Origin: Streptomyces dysideae
Lineage (GTDB): Bacteria > Actinomycetota > Actinomycetes > Streptomycetales > Streptomycetaceae
Length of the DNA: 64,000 nt
Assembly (NCBI RefSeq): GCF_001514305.1
Contig: NZ_KQ949088.1
Span: 62,001-126,000 of the forward strand
Reading direction: 5' to 3'
Shown: positions 18,772 through 27,048 of the stretch, piece after piece
How the letters are laid out: every line of letters starts with the position of its first letter
How positions within the stretch are numbered: the stretch's first letter is position 1
Notes under the pieces: model-generated
Database searches by the model: none
What the model was told of the DNA's origin: nothing
What the model saw: the letters and a program-made list of their open reading frames with translations, nothing else
Position numbers and translations under genes: made by a program

Positions 18772-19214
18772 CGCCCCGCCTCCCGTTTGGCGTCCACCGC
18801 GGCCTGCTTGCGGATGCGGTCCGCGAGCGGGTCGACGTAACGGCGGGCGGTGTGCTCGTACAGTGCGATCGCCAGCCAGGTGACGGGCAGTTGGAGCAGG
18901 GTGAGGAGCAGACCGGCGGGCAGGCCGTCGGTGACCGTGCTCGTCATGAAGCCGGGGGCGAAGGCGGACAGGATCAGGAAGAGGAGGAAGTAGCCGAGCG
19001 CGGTGAGGGTGGCCACACGCCGCTGCCAGCGGTAGGCGCTGCGCAGGATCCGCAGATCGCTGTGGTGGCCGAGGGGCGGGTGGTCCGGGACCCGTCTTCT
19101 CGGTGGTACGGCCGGTTCGGGCGGGGCAGGCGGCTGCCAGGGATAGGTGGCGTACGACGGTGAGGACAGCGAGGGGGGCGGCGGCGAGGGCGACGCGTAC
19201 GGGTCGTAGGACAT
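18768..19214 (-). CDS. DUF485 family membrane protein, symporter partner
   Basis: 148 aa. A Pro/Ser-rich cytoplasmic N-terminus of ~60 residues, then a DUF485 domain with two hydrophobic helices (ALGYFLLFLILSAFAPGF and LPAGLLLTLLQLPVTWLAIA) and a basic C-terminal tail. DUF485 proteins are almost always encoded just upstream of ActP-like symporters, as here with a four-base overlap. The role is probably assembly or regulation of the transporter. Confidence 0.9.
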   Translation of the reverse strand: MSYDPYASPSPPPPSLSSPSYATYPWQPPAPPEPAVPPRRRVPDHPPLGHHSDLRILRSAYRWQRRVATLTALGYFLLFLILSAFAPGFMTSTVTDGLPAGLLLTLLQLPVTWLAIALYEHTARRYVDPLADRIRKQAAVDAKREAGR

Positions 19215-19546
19215 CCCGTTGCTCCTTGCGTGGCTCGGGTCCGCGAGGGTGGCGCGGACCGCAGGGAGTTGGGGGGTGGGCGAGCGGAGTCACGCACGCT
19301 ACTCGGCCGACCGGATGTGCGCGGCCCTTTCTCCAAACTGAGCGGTCGGTATGCGCTTACTACGCCGTACCGTGTCTGACCTCAGGTGTTACCCGCGTTA
19401 ACTCGGATTTTGAGCGCGCACATCGGGGCGGCCCCGCACCACTCCCTCCCCGGGTGGTGACTCCTCGTCAAACCCTCTCCCCACACGCGTCGTTGAGCCA
19501 TCATGTATCCACTCGATGTGGTGTGCGGCAGGCAAGGGGGAGACGC
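19215..19546. other. 332-bp divergent intergenic region
   Basis: Separates the DUF485-symporter operon (minus) from the conflict operon (plus). AAGGGGGAGA just before 19547 is the ribosome-binding site of the SEFIR gene. I see no clear -10/-35 pair, hairpin or small gene; AT content is somewhat higher around 19330-19420, which would suit promoters. Confidence 0.6.
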
Positions 19547-20413
19547 ATGGGGCAGGTGCCGTCGCGGCAGCGGGTGTTCATCTCGTACGCGCACGACGAC
19601 GAGAAGCATGTCGACAAGGTCAGGGAGTTCCGGCAGTTCCTGCGCTCGTCAGGGATCGATGCCGACATGGATCTGCCCGCCGCGGAACGCCGCCAGGACT
19701 GGGCTGTGTGGATGCTGCGCGGCATCCGGGACAGCCGGCACGTGATCGTCGTCGCCTCACCGGCGTACAAGCGGCGGGCGGAGGGCGACGCGGCGCCCGG
19801 TGAGGGCGCGGGCGTGCAGTGGGAGGCCCGGCTGCTGCGGAACATCGTCTACGAGAATCCCGATGCCGCTCTGGACAAGGTCATCCCTGTTGTCCTGCCG
19901 GGTGAATCCCCTGCCGACCTGCCCTTGTGGCTGGGGGGCAGTACCCACACCTACTACTCCCTCGAGGACTTCACCGCCGACAGTGCGGACCCGCTGCTGC
20001 GGCTGCTGACCGGCCGGCCGTACGCGACGATGCCGGAGCTGGAGCCGGGGGCGCAGCCTCCACTGCCGACCCAGCAGCCTCCGCCTCCGTCCTTCCGCCT
20101 GCCCGAGCAGCGGGCCCTGGTCGACGCCCTCATGGGTGTCCCGGCGCTGCGCAGACTCGACTCCCGGCACGAACTCCTCGCCGAGATGGGCGAGATCCTG
20201 GGCCTCGGCGGCCCGTTCGAGGTGCGTGAGGACTCCGACGCCCGGACGCATCTGCGCGATCTGGTCCGCCGTATCGGACGGACCAGGCTGACCCCTGACG
20301 TGGCGCTGAAGGCGATGTACCTCGCCCTGGAGGACATCGCGCCCGACGACATCGGGACCGAGCGGGTGCGGGCCCTGCTCGTCGCCGGTGGACTCGTGCT
20401 CGGGGAGGAGTGA
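19547..20413 (+). CDS. SEFIR/TIR-like effector with C-terminal effector-associated domain (EAD2)
   Basis: 288 aa, first gene of a conflict operon. Residues ~8-150 are a SEFIR (TIR-superfamily) domain: RVFISYAHDDEKHVDKVREF, GIDADMDLPAAERRQDWAVW, HVIVVASPAYKRRAEG and QWEARLLRN with the acidic residue equivalent to the TIR catalytic Glu. After a Pro-rich hinge, residues ~185-288 form a helical EAD2-type adaptor (LVDALMGVPALRRLDSRHEL). The next gene begins with the same kind of domain, so the two proteins are expected to bind through EAD-EAD contact. SEFIR domains act in signalling or NAD+ cleavage; which applies is unknown. ATG has AAGGGGGAGA upstream. Its stop is immediately followed by the next start. 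Confidence 0.88.
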   Translation: MGQVPSRQRVFISYAHDDEKHVDKVREFRQFLRSSGIDADMDLPAAERRQDWAVWMLRGIRDSRHVIVVASPAYKRRAEGDAAPGEGAGVQWEARLLRNIVYENPDAALDKVIPVVLPGESPADLPLWLGGSTHTYYSLEDFTADSADPLLRLLTGRPYATMPELEPGAQPPLPTQQPPPPSFRLPEQRALVDALMGVPALRRLDSRHELLAEMGEILGLGGPFEVREDSDARTHLRDLVRRIGRTRLTPDVALKAMYLALEDIAPDDIGTERVRALLVAGGLVLGEE

Positions 20414-22051
20414 GTGCTCCGCCGTCTGCTCCGCACACTGTCCGTACGCCGGTCCGAGCCGGACACGGCACAGGACCAAGCACAAGCACAGGACCAGGAC
20501 CCGACGCAGGACGTCGACGAGCCGCTCGTCGCGATCCTCGCCGACATCCCGCGGCTGCAGCGGCTCGACGGCCGTCACGACCTGCTCCAGCAGGCCGGCC
20601 CTCAGCTCCGCCTCGCCGTCGCCGAGCACCGCGTCGCCCGTGACCATCTGCGTGCCGTCGTCGGCACCGCCCGGCGCACCGGCACGCTGGAGGCGTTGCA
20701 GGGCGCGCTGCTGGCCCTCGAGCCGGACGATGTCGGCGCCGACTGGTTCAACCTCGCGGTCACGGTGCAGACCGCGCCGAGTGGACCGTTGCCCGCCGAC
20801 TTCATGATGGGCCTCATCGGGGAACTGCGAAGACAGCCGCAGGGGTTCGGGCAGCAGGCCATGCGGCGCTACCTTCCCGAGCGTCGGCTCGCCCGCCGCC
20901 CGCTGGAGCCCGGCTCCCTCCCGCACGTCCTCTTCCAGCTCTACGACGCCCGGACGACCCCCAGCACCACCCCTGGCACCCCCGGCGCCTCCGACACCGC
21001 GAGCAGCGAACTGCGGTACTTCCTGGGCCTGTTGGCGGAGGAGGCCACGACACCGGAGCTCACCAGCCTGCTCGCCTCCGTCCAGGATCCGGCAGCCGCC
21101 CCGGCCCCGGCCCCGACGACGCGCACCGAACGCCAGGTCATCGTCCAGGTGCGGGTCGAGGAGGAGGGCGCTCCCAGTGACCTGCCGTACACCCGGCGCC
21201 AGTACTCCCTGCGGGGCTACTGCTACGAGCGTGTCGGCGACGACGAGCCCGCGTTCCGGGGCTCGAAGGCCCTGCCCGGCCTGTTCACCGGCCGGGAACT
21301 GGACCGGCACGGCTTCCTCGCCGCCTGGCAGGACTGGGCGGAGTCGGGCTGGGGGGTGACCAAGAGGGTGGAATTCCTGCTGCCGCACTCGCTGCTCAAC
21401 CACCCCGCCGAGGCATGGCCGAGCGGTCCGGCCGACGTGGAGCTCAGCCACACCTGCCAGGTCGTCGTGCGGTCCCTGACCCGGTACAAGGACAAGACGG
21501 TCCACGACCCGTGGCTGCGCCGCTGGGCGGCGCTGGACCACGGCTGCCCGCCCGGTGACGCGCTGGAACGCATCGGCTGGATGGGCCCGGACGCGTCGGC
21601 GGAGCAGCCGGGTGCCGCTGGGAAGCCGTGGAGCTGCCCGGGCAGCAGGTACCCGTCCCTGCGGCTGACCCATCCCGCGGACGTCGGGGACTGGCTTCGT
21701 GCGCACCCCGACCTCGCCTGTCTGGGCCTGGGCACGCCGTACGACCACGACCTCGACCTGCTCCGGGACGCCGTACGCGACGCGCTGCTCCTGGACGGCA
21801 TTCCCGTCATGGTGTGGCGGCGCGACGAGGGCGACCCCGGTCCTCTGGTGGACGTACTGCGTGACTGCCACAAGCCCGACCGGCTGGCCGACCTGCCGCA
21901 CACCGTGCACGAGGCGCGTCGGCAGGGGCGGCGGGACCCGCGGAGCGTGCACAACCAGATCTCCCTGCTCTGGGACGATCCGACATGCGTCTTCACCAGC
22001 CAGGACCAGCAGATGACCGGCACCCGCGTGGCCGGCGAAGGAGCAGCATGA
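20414..22051 (+). CDS. EAD2 - VMAP-C type sensor/adaptor protein
   Basis: 545 aa, GTG start directly after the previous stop (TGAGTG). Residues ~34-120 are an EAD2 domain (LVAILADIPRLQRLDGRHDL) resembling the C-terminus of the preceding protein. A variable middle (~130-270) leads to a C-terminal VMAP-C-like region: KRVEFLLPHSLLNHPAEAW, GIPVMVWRRDEGDP and the closing ISLLWDDPTCVF. VMAP proteins are the predicted invader sensors of ternary conflict systems in which a MoxR ATPase and an EAD-bearing effector complete the set. No catalytic motif is visible, which fits a sensing or bridging role. ATGA overlap with the next gene. Confidence 0.85.
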   Translation: MLRRLLRTLSVRRSEPDTAQDQAQAQDQDPTQDVDEPLVAILADIPRLQRLDGRHDLLQQAGPQLRLAVAEHRVARDHLRAVVGTARRTGTLEALQGALLALEPDDVGADWFNLAVTVQTAPSGPLPADFMMGLIGELRRQPQGFGQQAMRRYLPERRLARRPLEPGSLPHVLFQLYDARTTPSTTPGTPGASDTASSELRYFLGLLAEEATTPELTSLLASVQDPAAAPAPAPTTRTERQVIVQVRVEEEGAPSDLPYTRRQYSLRGYCYERVGDDEPAFRGSKALPGLFTGRELDRHGFLAAWQDWAESGWGVTKRVEFLLPHSLLNHPAEAWPSGPADVELSHTCQVVVRSLTRYKDKTVHDPWLRRWAALDHGCPPGDALERIGWMGPDASAEQPGAAGKPWSCPGSRYPSLRLTHPADVGDWLRAHPDLACLGLGTPYDHDLDLLRDAVRDALLLDGIPVMVWRRDEGDPGPLVDVLRDCHKPDRLADLPHTVHEARRQGRRDPRSVHNQISLLWDDPTCVFTSQDQQMTGTRVAGEGAA

Positions 22052-23097
22052 CCACGAAGCCGGACTGGTGGGTCTACGAGGGCACCGGCACCCCGCACGA
22101 CGGTATCGACGACCTGCCCGACGCCCCTCCGTGGCGGGCCTTCCGGCACGGCGGCGCACAGCTCCTGGAGCCGCCTCAGGCCCCGGACGACGACGCCGCC
22201 CACCGTCACCTCGGCCGGGAGGGCCAGGGCATCGCCTACCAGGCGGGCGAGCGCGAGAAGCACCTCGTCAACCTCGCCCTGCACCTGCGCCGCCCCCTGC
22301 TGCTCACCGGCAAGCCCGGTACCGGGAAGTCCACGCTCGCCTACGCCGTCGCGCACGAGCTGAAACTGGGGCCGGTGCTGCGCTGGAACATCACCAGCCG
22401 TACGACGCTCAAGGACGGCCTGTACGAGTACGACGCGGTGGGCCGTCTCTACGACGCCGGGCTGCGCAACGCGGGCACGCTCCCGAACCGTGACGCTGAG
22501 GCGCCCGAACCCCCGGCGATCGGCGAGTACATGTGGCTGGGGCCCCTGGGGACGGCGTTGCTGCCCTGGCGCCGCCCCCGGGTCCTGCTCATCGACGAGA
22601 TCGACAAGAGCGACATGGACTTCCCCAACGATCTGCTGAACGTCTTCGAGGAGGGCGAGTTCGTCATCCCCGAACTGGCCCGGCTGGGCGGGGGCAGGCA
22701 GGACGTGATGACCGCCGACCGTAGGAAGGTCGGCGTCAGCGGGGGTGAGGTGGCCTGTGCGGAGTTCCCGTTCGTGGTGCTGACCAGCAACGAGGAGCGG
22801 GAGTTCCCGATGGCGTTCCTGCGTCGTTGTGTACGGCTGGAGATCGGGCCGGCGGACAAGGAGCGGCTCGCGGGCATGGTCGCCGCGCACCTCGGGCCGC
22901 CGCCGGCCGGGAACGGATCCGCCGAGCTGCGGGCCGGGATCATCGCCCAGTTCCTCGCCCGGCAGCGGGAGACTGGCGCGCTCGCCAACGACCAGCTGCT
23001 CAACGCGCTGCTCATGGCGGAGCGGGGGCTCGGGGACGACGAGACGGGGCGGGCGCTGCTCGGCGACGATCTGCTGCGGCCACTGGACCGGGGCTGA
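22048..23097 (+). CDS. MoxR-type AAA+ ATPase
   Basis: 349 aa. Walker A GKPGTGKS at ~88, Walker B VLLIDEIDKSDMDFPNDLLN at ~180, sensor-1 VVLTSNEEREFPMAF and the arginine-containing RRCVRLEI are all present, so the ATPase should be active. In the conflict systems with VMAP proteins, a MoxR ATPase is thought to load or remodel the vWA/effector partner. It overlaps the VMAP gene by four bases and is followed by the large effector gene after seven bases, so all four genes are made together. Confidence 0.93.
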   Translation: MTTKPDWWVYEGTGTPHDGIDDLPDAPPWRAFRHGGAQLLEPPQAPDDDAAHRHLGREGQGIAYQAGEREKHLVNLALHLRRPLLLTGKPGTGKSTLAYAVAHELKLGPVLRWNITSRTTLKDGLYEYDAVGRLYDAGLRNAGTLPNRDAEAPEPPAIGEYMWLGPLGTALLPWRRPRVLLIDEIDKSDMDFPNDLLNVFEEGEFVIPELARLGGGRQDVMTADRRKVGVSGGEVACAEFPFVVLTSNEEREFPMAFLRRCVRLEIGPADKERLAGMVAAHLGPPPAGNGSAELRAGIIAQFLARQRETGALANDQLLNALLMAERGLGDDETGRALLGDDLLRPLDRG

Positions 23098-23104
23098 GCG
23101 GGCC

Positions 23105-26100
23105 GTGCCGGGGGCCGAAGGGGCACAAGGGTCGGGGCAGGCACAGGGGCAGGATGGCGGTGACATCCTGCGCGAGGAGCTCGCCCGCCTGCTGGACGCC
23201 GGGGGCGGCGCGCCGGACGCGGGCGACGCCCTCGACGTGCTGTGGATCGCCCGGCTGAGCGGGCTCGAGCCCGTCGACCCACGGCAGCTCGGCGGCAACG
23301 GTACGGATCCGAGGCCCGCCCCGGTGCCCACGGATCCCGAGCCGCCCGTACCGCCGGCCGACCGCCCCACTCCGCACCCCGGCAACCCGTCGGCCCGCCT
23401 CCACCTCCCCGACGGCGGGACCAACGGCGGGGGCACAACCCCGCCCCGCCCCGGCGGCGCCCACACCGTCCGCGTCGCGCAGCCACGGGCACTCGCCCAG
23501 CCCCTCTCCGTGGCCCGGGCCTTACGCCCCCTGCGCCAGACGGTGCCCTCCCCGTACGCCCGCGCGCTGGACGTCGACGCCACGGCGGCGGCCTCCGGCG
23601 ACACGGGACTGTTCTTCCCCGTGCTGTGCCCCGCCCCCGAACGCCGTTTCTCCGTCGACCTGTTGATCGACACAGGGACGACGATGACGGTCTGGCACCG
23701 CCTCGCCGACGAACTGCGCACCCTGCTCGCCCGCCACGGAGCCTTCGCCGACGTGCGCGCGTGGGCGCTGCACACGGACGGGCCGGAACCGACGCTGGCC
23801 CCGTTCCGCCGGGTCGCGCGGGGCACGGGAGGCGCGGGGGCCACCCGGCGCTGGCGGCAGGCGCTGACCGACCCGACCGGACGCCGGGCGGTCCTGGTCC
23901 TCACCGACGGGGTGGGTCCGTCCTGGTACGGCGACGAACTCCCGGCCGCCCTGGCCGGCTGGTCCCGGCGGCGCCCCGTCGCCGCGCTCCAGGTGCTGCC
24001 CAGCCGACTGTGGCACCGTACGGCGCTGCGTACGGCACCTGTCCGGGCGCGCGGTACGGAAGCGACCCGCGCCACGATCGAGGTGCGCTCCTCGGGCCCG
24101 TTGCCGGGCATCGCGCGCGGCCGGGCGGGTGCGGCGGGCCGGACGAGGATCCGCTGGCTGCCGGTGCTGGAGGTCTCCGGCGACTGGCTGGCGCCGTGGG
24201 CCCGGCTCGTGTCGGGTGCCACCACGGACTGGACGCCGCTGGAGGCCGTACCGCTCACCGGTGCGGACCGCCCCGGCCGGGGCACCGAGGCCGACGAGCC
24301 GACCCACCCCGCGACCCTGATCGAACGCTTCGAGGAGGGCTACCTGCCCGAGTCGTTCCGCCTGCTGCGCCTGCTGGCCGCGGCGCCCCTCAGCCTGCCC
24401 GTGATGCGCCTGATCCAGCGGACCATGCTGCCCGCCTCCACGCCCATGCACCTCGCCGAGATCTTCCTGTCCGGCCTCCTCGTCCGCCGCACCCCGGCCG
24501 AGCCCGGCGAGGACCCGGACAGCGTGCTGTACGACTTCCGAGACGGCGTGCGGGAGGCGTTGCTGGACCGGCTGACGCGTACGGAGTCGAGGCGTGTGCT
24601 GCGTCAGGTGATGGACGGCGTGAGCGATCGGGTGGCGGCCACGCTGGGCGGGGTGACCGACTTCCCGGCACTGGTGGCGGGGGCGGACGGCGGGCCGGGC
24701 GGGCGCGAGCTGCCCGCGGAGAGCCGGGCGTTCGCGGAGGTGGCCGTGGCGGTCATCAGCGGGGCCGGCGGGGACTACGCGGAGGTGGCGGAGCGGCTGA
24801 GGCGGACGGTTGCGCCGACTGAACCCGTGCCGGAGGAGGGGGAGGGGGAGAAGCGGCGGCGCGGGGTGTGGCCGTTCTCGCGGCGGCGGGCGCGGGACGT
24901 GGAAGTGGCCGGGGCCGGCCGTGAGGCGGAGGTGGTCCTGGGCGGGGCGAGGGTGCCGAGCCAGATCCCCCTGCGACCGTGGTTCTACGGTTTGCGGCTA
25001 GAGGCCGGGGCAGACGTCATGAACGTGTTGACCCGGGGTATGCCCGAGGAGGCCAAGCGCTATCCGATCTTGCACACGGCGACGTGCGTGATCGAAGGGG
25101 CCCGCGGGGTGGGCAAGACCACAGTCGCCGCGGTCTGCGCTGAGGCATTGGCCCCGCAGTTCACCATGGTTCGGTGGATCCGCGCACACAGCCGCGAGGC
25201 GCTGATGGAAGACCTCGTCGATCTCGCACACGACCTGGGGATTTCCCGACCCCCGGGCGGTGTCTTCCCCAGCTCGCTCCTGGACGGTCTCCACGACTAC
25301 CTACGAGCTCACCCCGGCTGGCTGCTGATCTACGACGACGTCAACCCGGAGTCGTTCACGCTCGACATTCGTCGTACGGGAGCCCCGACCACGCTGTGGC
25401 GGCCGCCGGAGCGCTACGGGAGCTTGCTGGTGACGCTTCGCGAGGGGACGGAATGGCTGTGGCCTCACGAGACGGTGACGCTGAGTGAGCTCCGGCGTGA
25501 GGCGGCCCTGGAGTACCTCCGGGAGGCGCTCGACTCCCATCGTGGGGACCTGTGGGACCGGAGCGCGGAACTGGCCGATCTCATCGACGTCGTGGGGACG
25601 CATCCGCTCACTCTGACCCGCCTCGTGTCGTCGCTCACGGCGGGTGGTGTGCCGGTCGCCCGCCATGTCCAGGAGGAGTTGGCGAGCAGCCCGGGAGTCA
25701 ACAGGTTCCTGCGGTCGTTCGTCTGGATCACCCGGGGTGGCGAGTTCCTCGGCACGGGAGTCGCCGTGCGGCCCGGCGTCGTGCTCACCACCGCCGTCAA
25801 GCCGAGTCGAGACGTACTGCACGTTCATCGACTGGGCGGTAAGGACCTACGTGTAACCGACCACACGATGCGAGGCGGCACCGGGCCGACCGTGGGCGTA
25901 CTGCACGTCGATGGGGACGACCTGACGGCGGCGCCCCTCGCCTACCGCGACGACGACCCGGCCGTCGCGGTGTGGCACACGTGGCCCGAGCGGGGCGCGA
26001 AGGTCCCCGGAGTCCGGCTCAGCCCTGCCGGCTCCGAGGTGGTCGTGCCTCCCCCGGGCACGGCACTGATCGATGCGGAGGGGCGACTGCGCTCCATGGT

Positions 26101-26785
26101 CGCGCGGGTGGTCGACGACGGCACGACTCGGATCGACGTCACGCATGAGCTCATCGAGGATCTGGTGTCGGGGCACAGCGAACGCGTCGCCATGTTCCGT
26201 GAGATGAGGGAGGAGATGAGGCGGGCGCCGCTGATCTATCTGAGCTACGCCCGCGCACCCGTTGATGACCCCCTGGAACTCGAGTTCTTCGGCGACCTGC
26301 TCAGGGAGCTCCAGGAACTGGTCCAGGGCCCTGTCATGCCCGCCGACTTCTCCGAAGGCATGCACGGAGACGAAGACTGGCAAGAGCGGATGAAGGACGC
26401 GCTGGCCGGCGCTCAGGTATTCGTGCCTCTCTACTCCCCGGACTACTTCAGCAGTCAGCGGTGCGGCATGGAGTGGGACGCCTTCAGCCGCAGACAGACG
26501 GAGGAAGGCCGCTTGGCGATGGTGCCGGTGGTCTGGGCGCCCGTACCCCGCGCGCAGTTGCCTCGAGCCGTACGGGGCGTGCCGTACCGGACCTGGTACG
26601 GCGGCGGCAGCGGTTACCCCCGGGATGGGCTGATGAGCCTGTACGAGAACAAGCCCCGCGACTACCGGCGCCTGGCGGGGAGCATCGCCAGGCACATCGT
26701 GGAAGTGGCGCTGGGGGAAAACCGGCTCAGCCCCTGTGACCCCAGCCTCTTCGACGACCTGCGCAACGCCTTCGAGGACCGTTAA
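23105..26785 (+). CDS. vWA/SAV_2336-like - STAND ATPase - pseudo-trypsin - TIR effector
   Basis: 1226 aa. Order: disordered N-terminus; vWA-like SAV_2336 domain from ~179 (RFSVDLLIDTGTTMTVW, GRRAVLVLTDGVG; the metal site reads DTGTT, not DxSxS); helical region ~405-560; STAND/NB-ARC ATPase with P-loop EGARGVGKTT (~663) and Walker B GWLLIYDDVN; ~871-1003 a trypsin-like fold (FLGTGVAVRPGVVLTT, later GTALIDAEGRLRSMVAR) lacking catalytic His and Ser; ~1040-1200 a TIR domain (LIYLSYARAP, VFVPLYSPDYFSSQ, CGMEWDAF with the TIR Glu). GTG 23105 is the first plausible in-frame start; no strong Shine-Dalgarno, consistent with coupling. Codon 140 is TTA. Likely executioner of the operon, triggered through the VMAP/MoxR partners. 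Confidence 0.85.
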   Translation: MPGAEGAQGSGQAQGQDGGDILREELARLLDAGGGAPDAGDALDVLWIARLSGLEPVDPRQLGGNGTDPRPAPVPTDPEPPVPPADRPTPHPGNPSARLHLPDGGTNGGGTTPPRPGGAHTVRVAQPRALAQPLSVARALRPLRQTVPSPYARALDVDATAAASGDTGLFFPVLCPAPERRFSVDLLIDTGTTMTVWHRLADELRTLLARHGAFADVRAWALHTDGPEPTLAPFRRVARGTGGAGATRRWRQALTDPTGRRAVLVLTDGVGPSWYGDELPAALAGWSRRRPVAALQVLPSRLWHRTALRTAPVRARGTEATRATIEVRSSGPLPGIARGRAGAAGRTRIRWLPVLEVSGDWLAPWARLVSGATTDWTPLEAVPLTGADRPGRGTEADEPTHPATLIERFEEGYLPESFRLLRLLAAAPLSLPVMRLIQRTMLPASTPMHLAEIFLSGLLVRRTPAEPGEDPDSVLYDFRDGVREALLDRLTRTESRRVLRQVMDGVSDRVAATLGGVTDFPALVAGADGGPGGRELPAESRAFAEVAVAVISGAGGDYAEVAERLRRTVAPTEPVPEEGEGEKRRRGVWPFSRRRARDVEVAGAGREAEVVLGGARVPSQIPLRPWFYGLRLEAGADVMNVLTRGMPEEAKRYPILHTATCVIEGARGVGKTTVAAVCAEALAPQFTMVRWIRAHSREALMEDLVDLAHDLGISRPPGGVFPSSLLDGLHDYLRAHPGWLLIYDDVNPESFTLDIRRTGAPTTLWRPPERYGSLLVTLREGTEWLWPHETVTLSELRREAALEYLREALDSHRGDLWDRSAELADLIDVVGTHPLTLTRLVSSLTAGGVPVARHVQEELASSPGVNRFLRSFVWITRGGEFLGTGVAVRPGVVLTTAVKPSRDVLHVHRLGGKDLRVTDHTMRGGTGPTVGVLHVDGDDLTAAPLAYRDDDPAVAVWHTWPERGAKVPGVRLSPAGSEVVVPPPGTALIDAEGRLRSMVARVVDDGTTRIDVTHELIEDLVSGHSERVAMFREMREEMRRAPLIYLSYARAPVDDPLELEFFGDLLRELQELVQGPVMPADFSEGMHGDEDWQERMKDALAGAQVFVPLYSPDYFSSQRCGMEWDAFSRRQTEEGRLAMVPVVWAPVPRAQLPRAVRGVPYRTWYGGGSGYPRDGLMSLYENKPRDYRRLAGSIARHIVEVALGENRLSPCDPSLFDDLRNAFEDR
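23522..23524 (+). promoter_or_regulatory. In-frame TTA leucine codon (bldA target)
   Basis: Codon 140 of the STAND-TIR gene is TTA (within ARALRPLRQT). In Streptomyces this codon needs the bldA tRNA, which matures late, so translation of the effector would be tied to development. Confidence 0.8.
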
Positions 26786-27048
26786 CGGACCTCGCCGAGG
26801 AACGCGGACCAGGCCGACGCCGAGAAGACGATCGCCGGGCCGGTGGGGTTCTTGCTGTCGCGGACGGGGACCAACGGGCGGGCCGCGTCGTTCACTTCGA
26901 GGCAGTCGCCCCCGCTGTCGCCGCTGTGACTGGACTTGCGCCAGTCGGCGACTTCGAGGCAGTCGCCGCTGCTGCCGCCGCTGTAGCTGGACTTGCGCCA
27001 CGAGGTCAGCACTGAGGCGTCAGGAATTGTGGGTGCGTTGCGCTTCAT
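26782..27048 (-). CDS. DUF397 protein with duplicated motif
   Basis: 88 aa. Two tandem copies of the DUF397 core are present (WRKSSYSGGSSGDCLEV and WRKSSHSGDSGGDCLEV), then the usual RDSKNPTGPAIVFSASAW ending. DUF397 proteins are small partners of the XRE/DUF5753 regulators encoded next to them, as here with 29 bp overlap. The pair is a bacterial toxin-antitoxin-like or developmental switch family (BldB/WhiJ-type in Streptomyces). Its stop codon shares TTAA with the stop of the convergent STAND-TIR gene. Confidence 0.92.
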   Translation of the reverse strand: MKRNAPTIPDASVLTSWRKSSYSGGSSGDCLEVADWRKSSHSGDSGGDCLEVNDAARPLVPVRDSKNPTGPAIVFSASAWSAFLGEVR

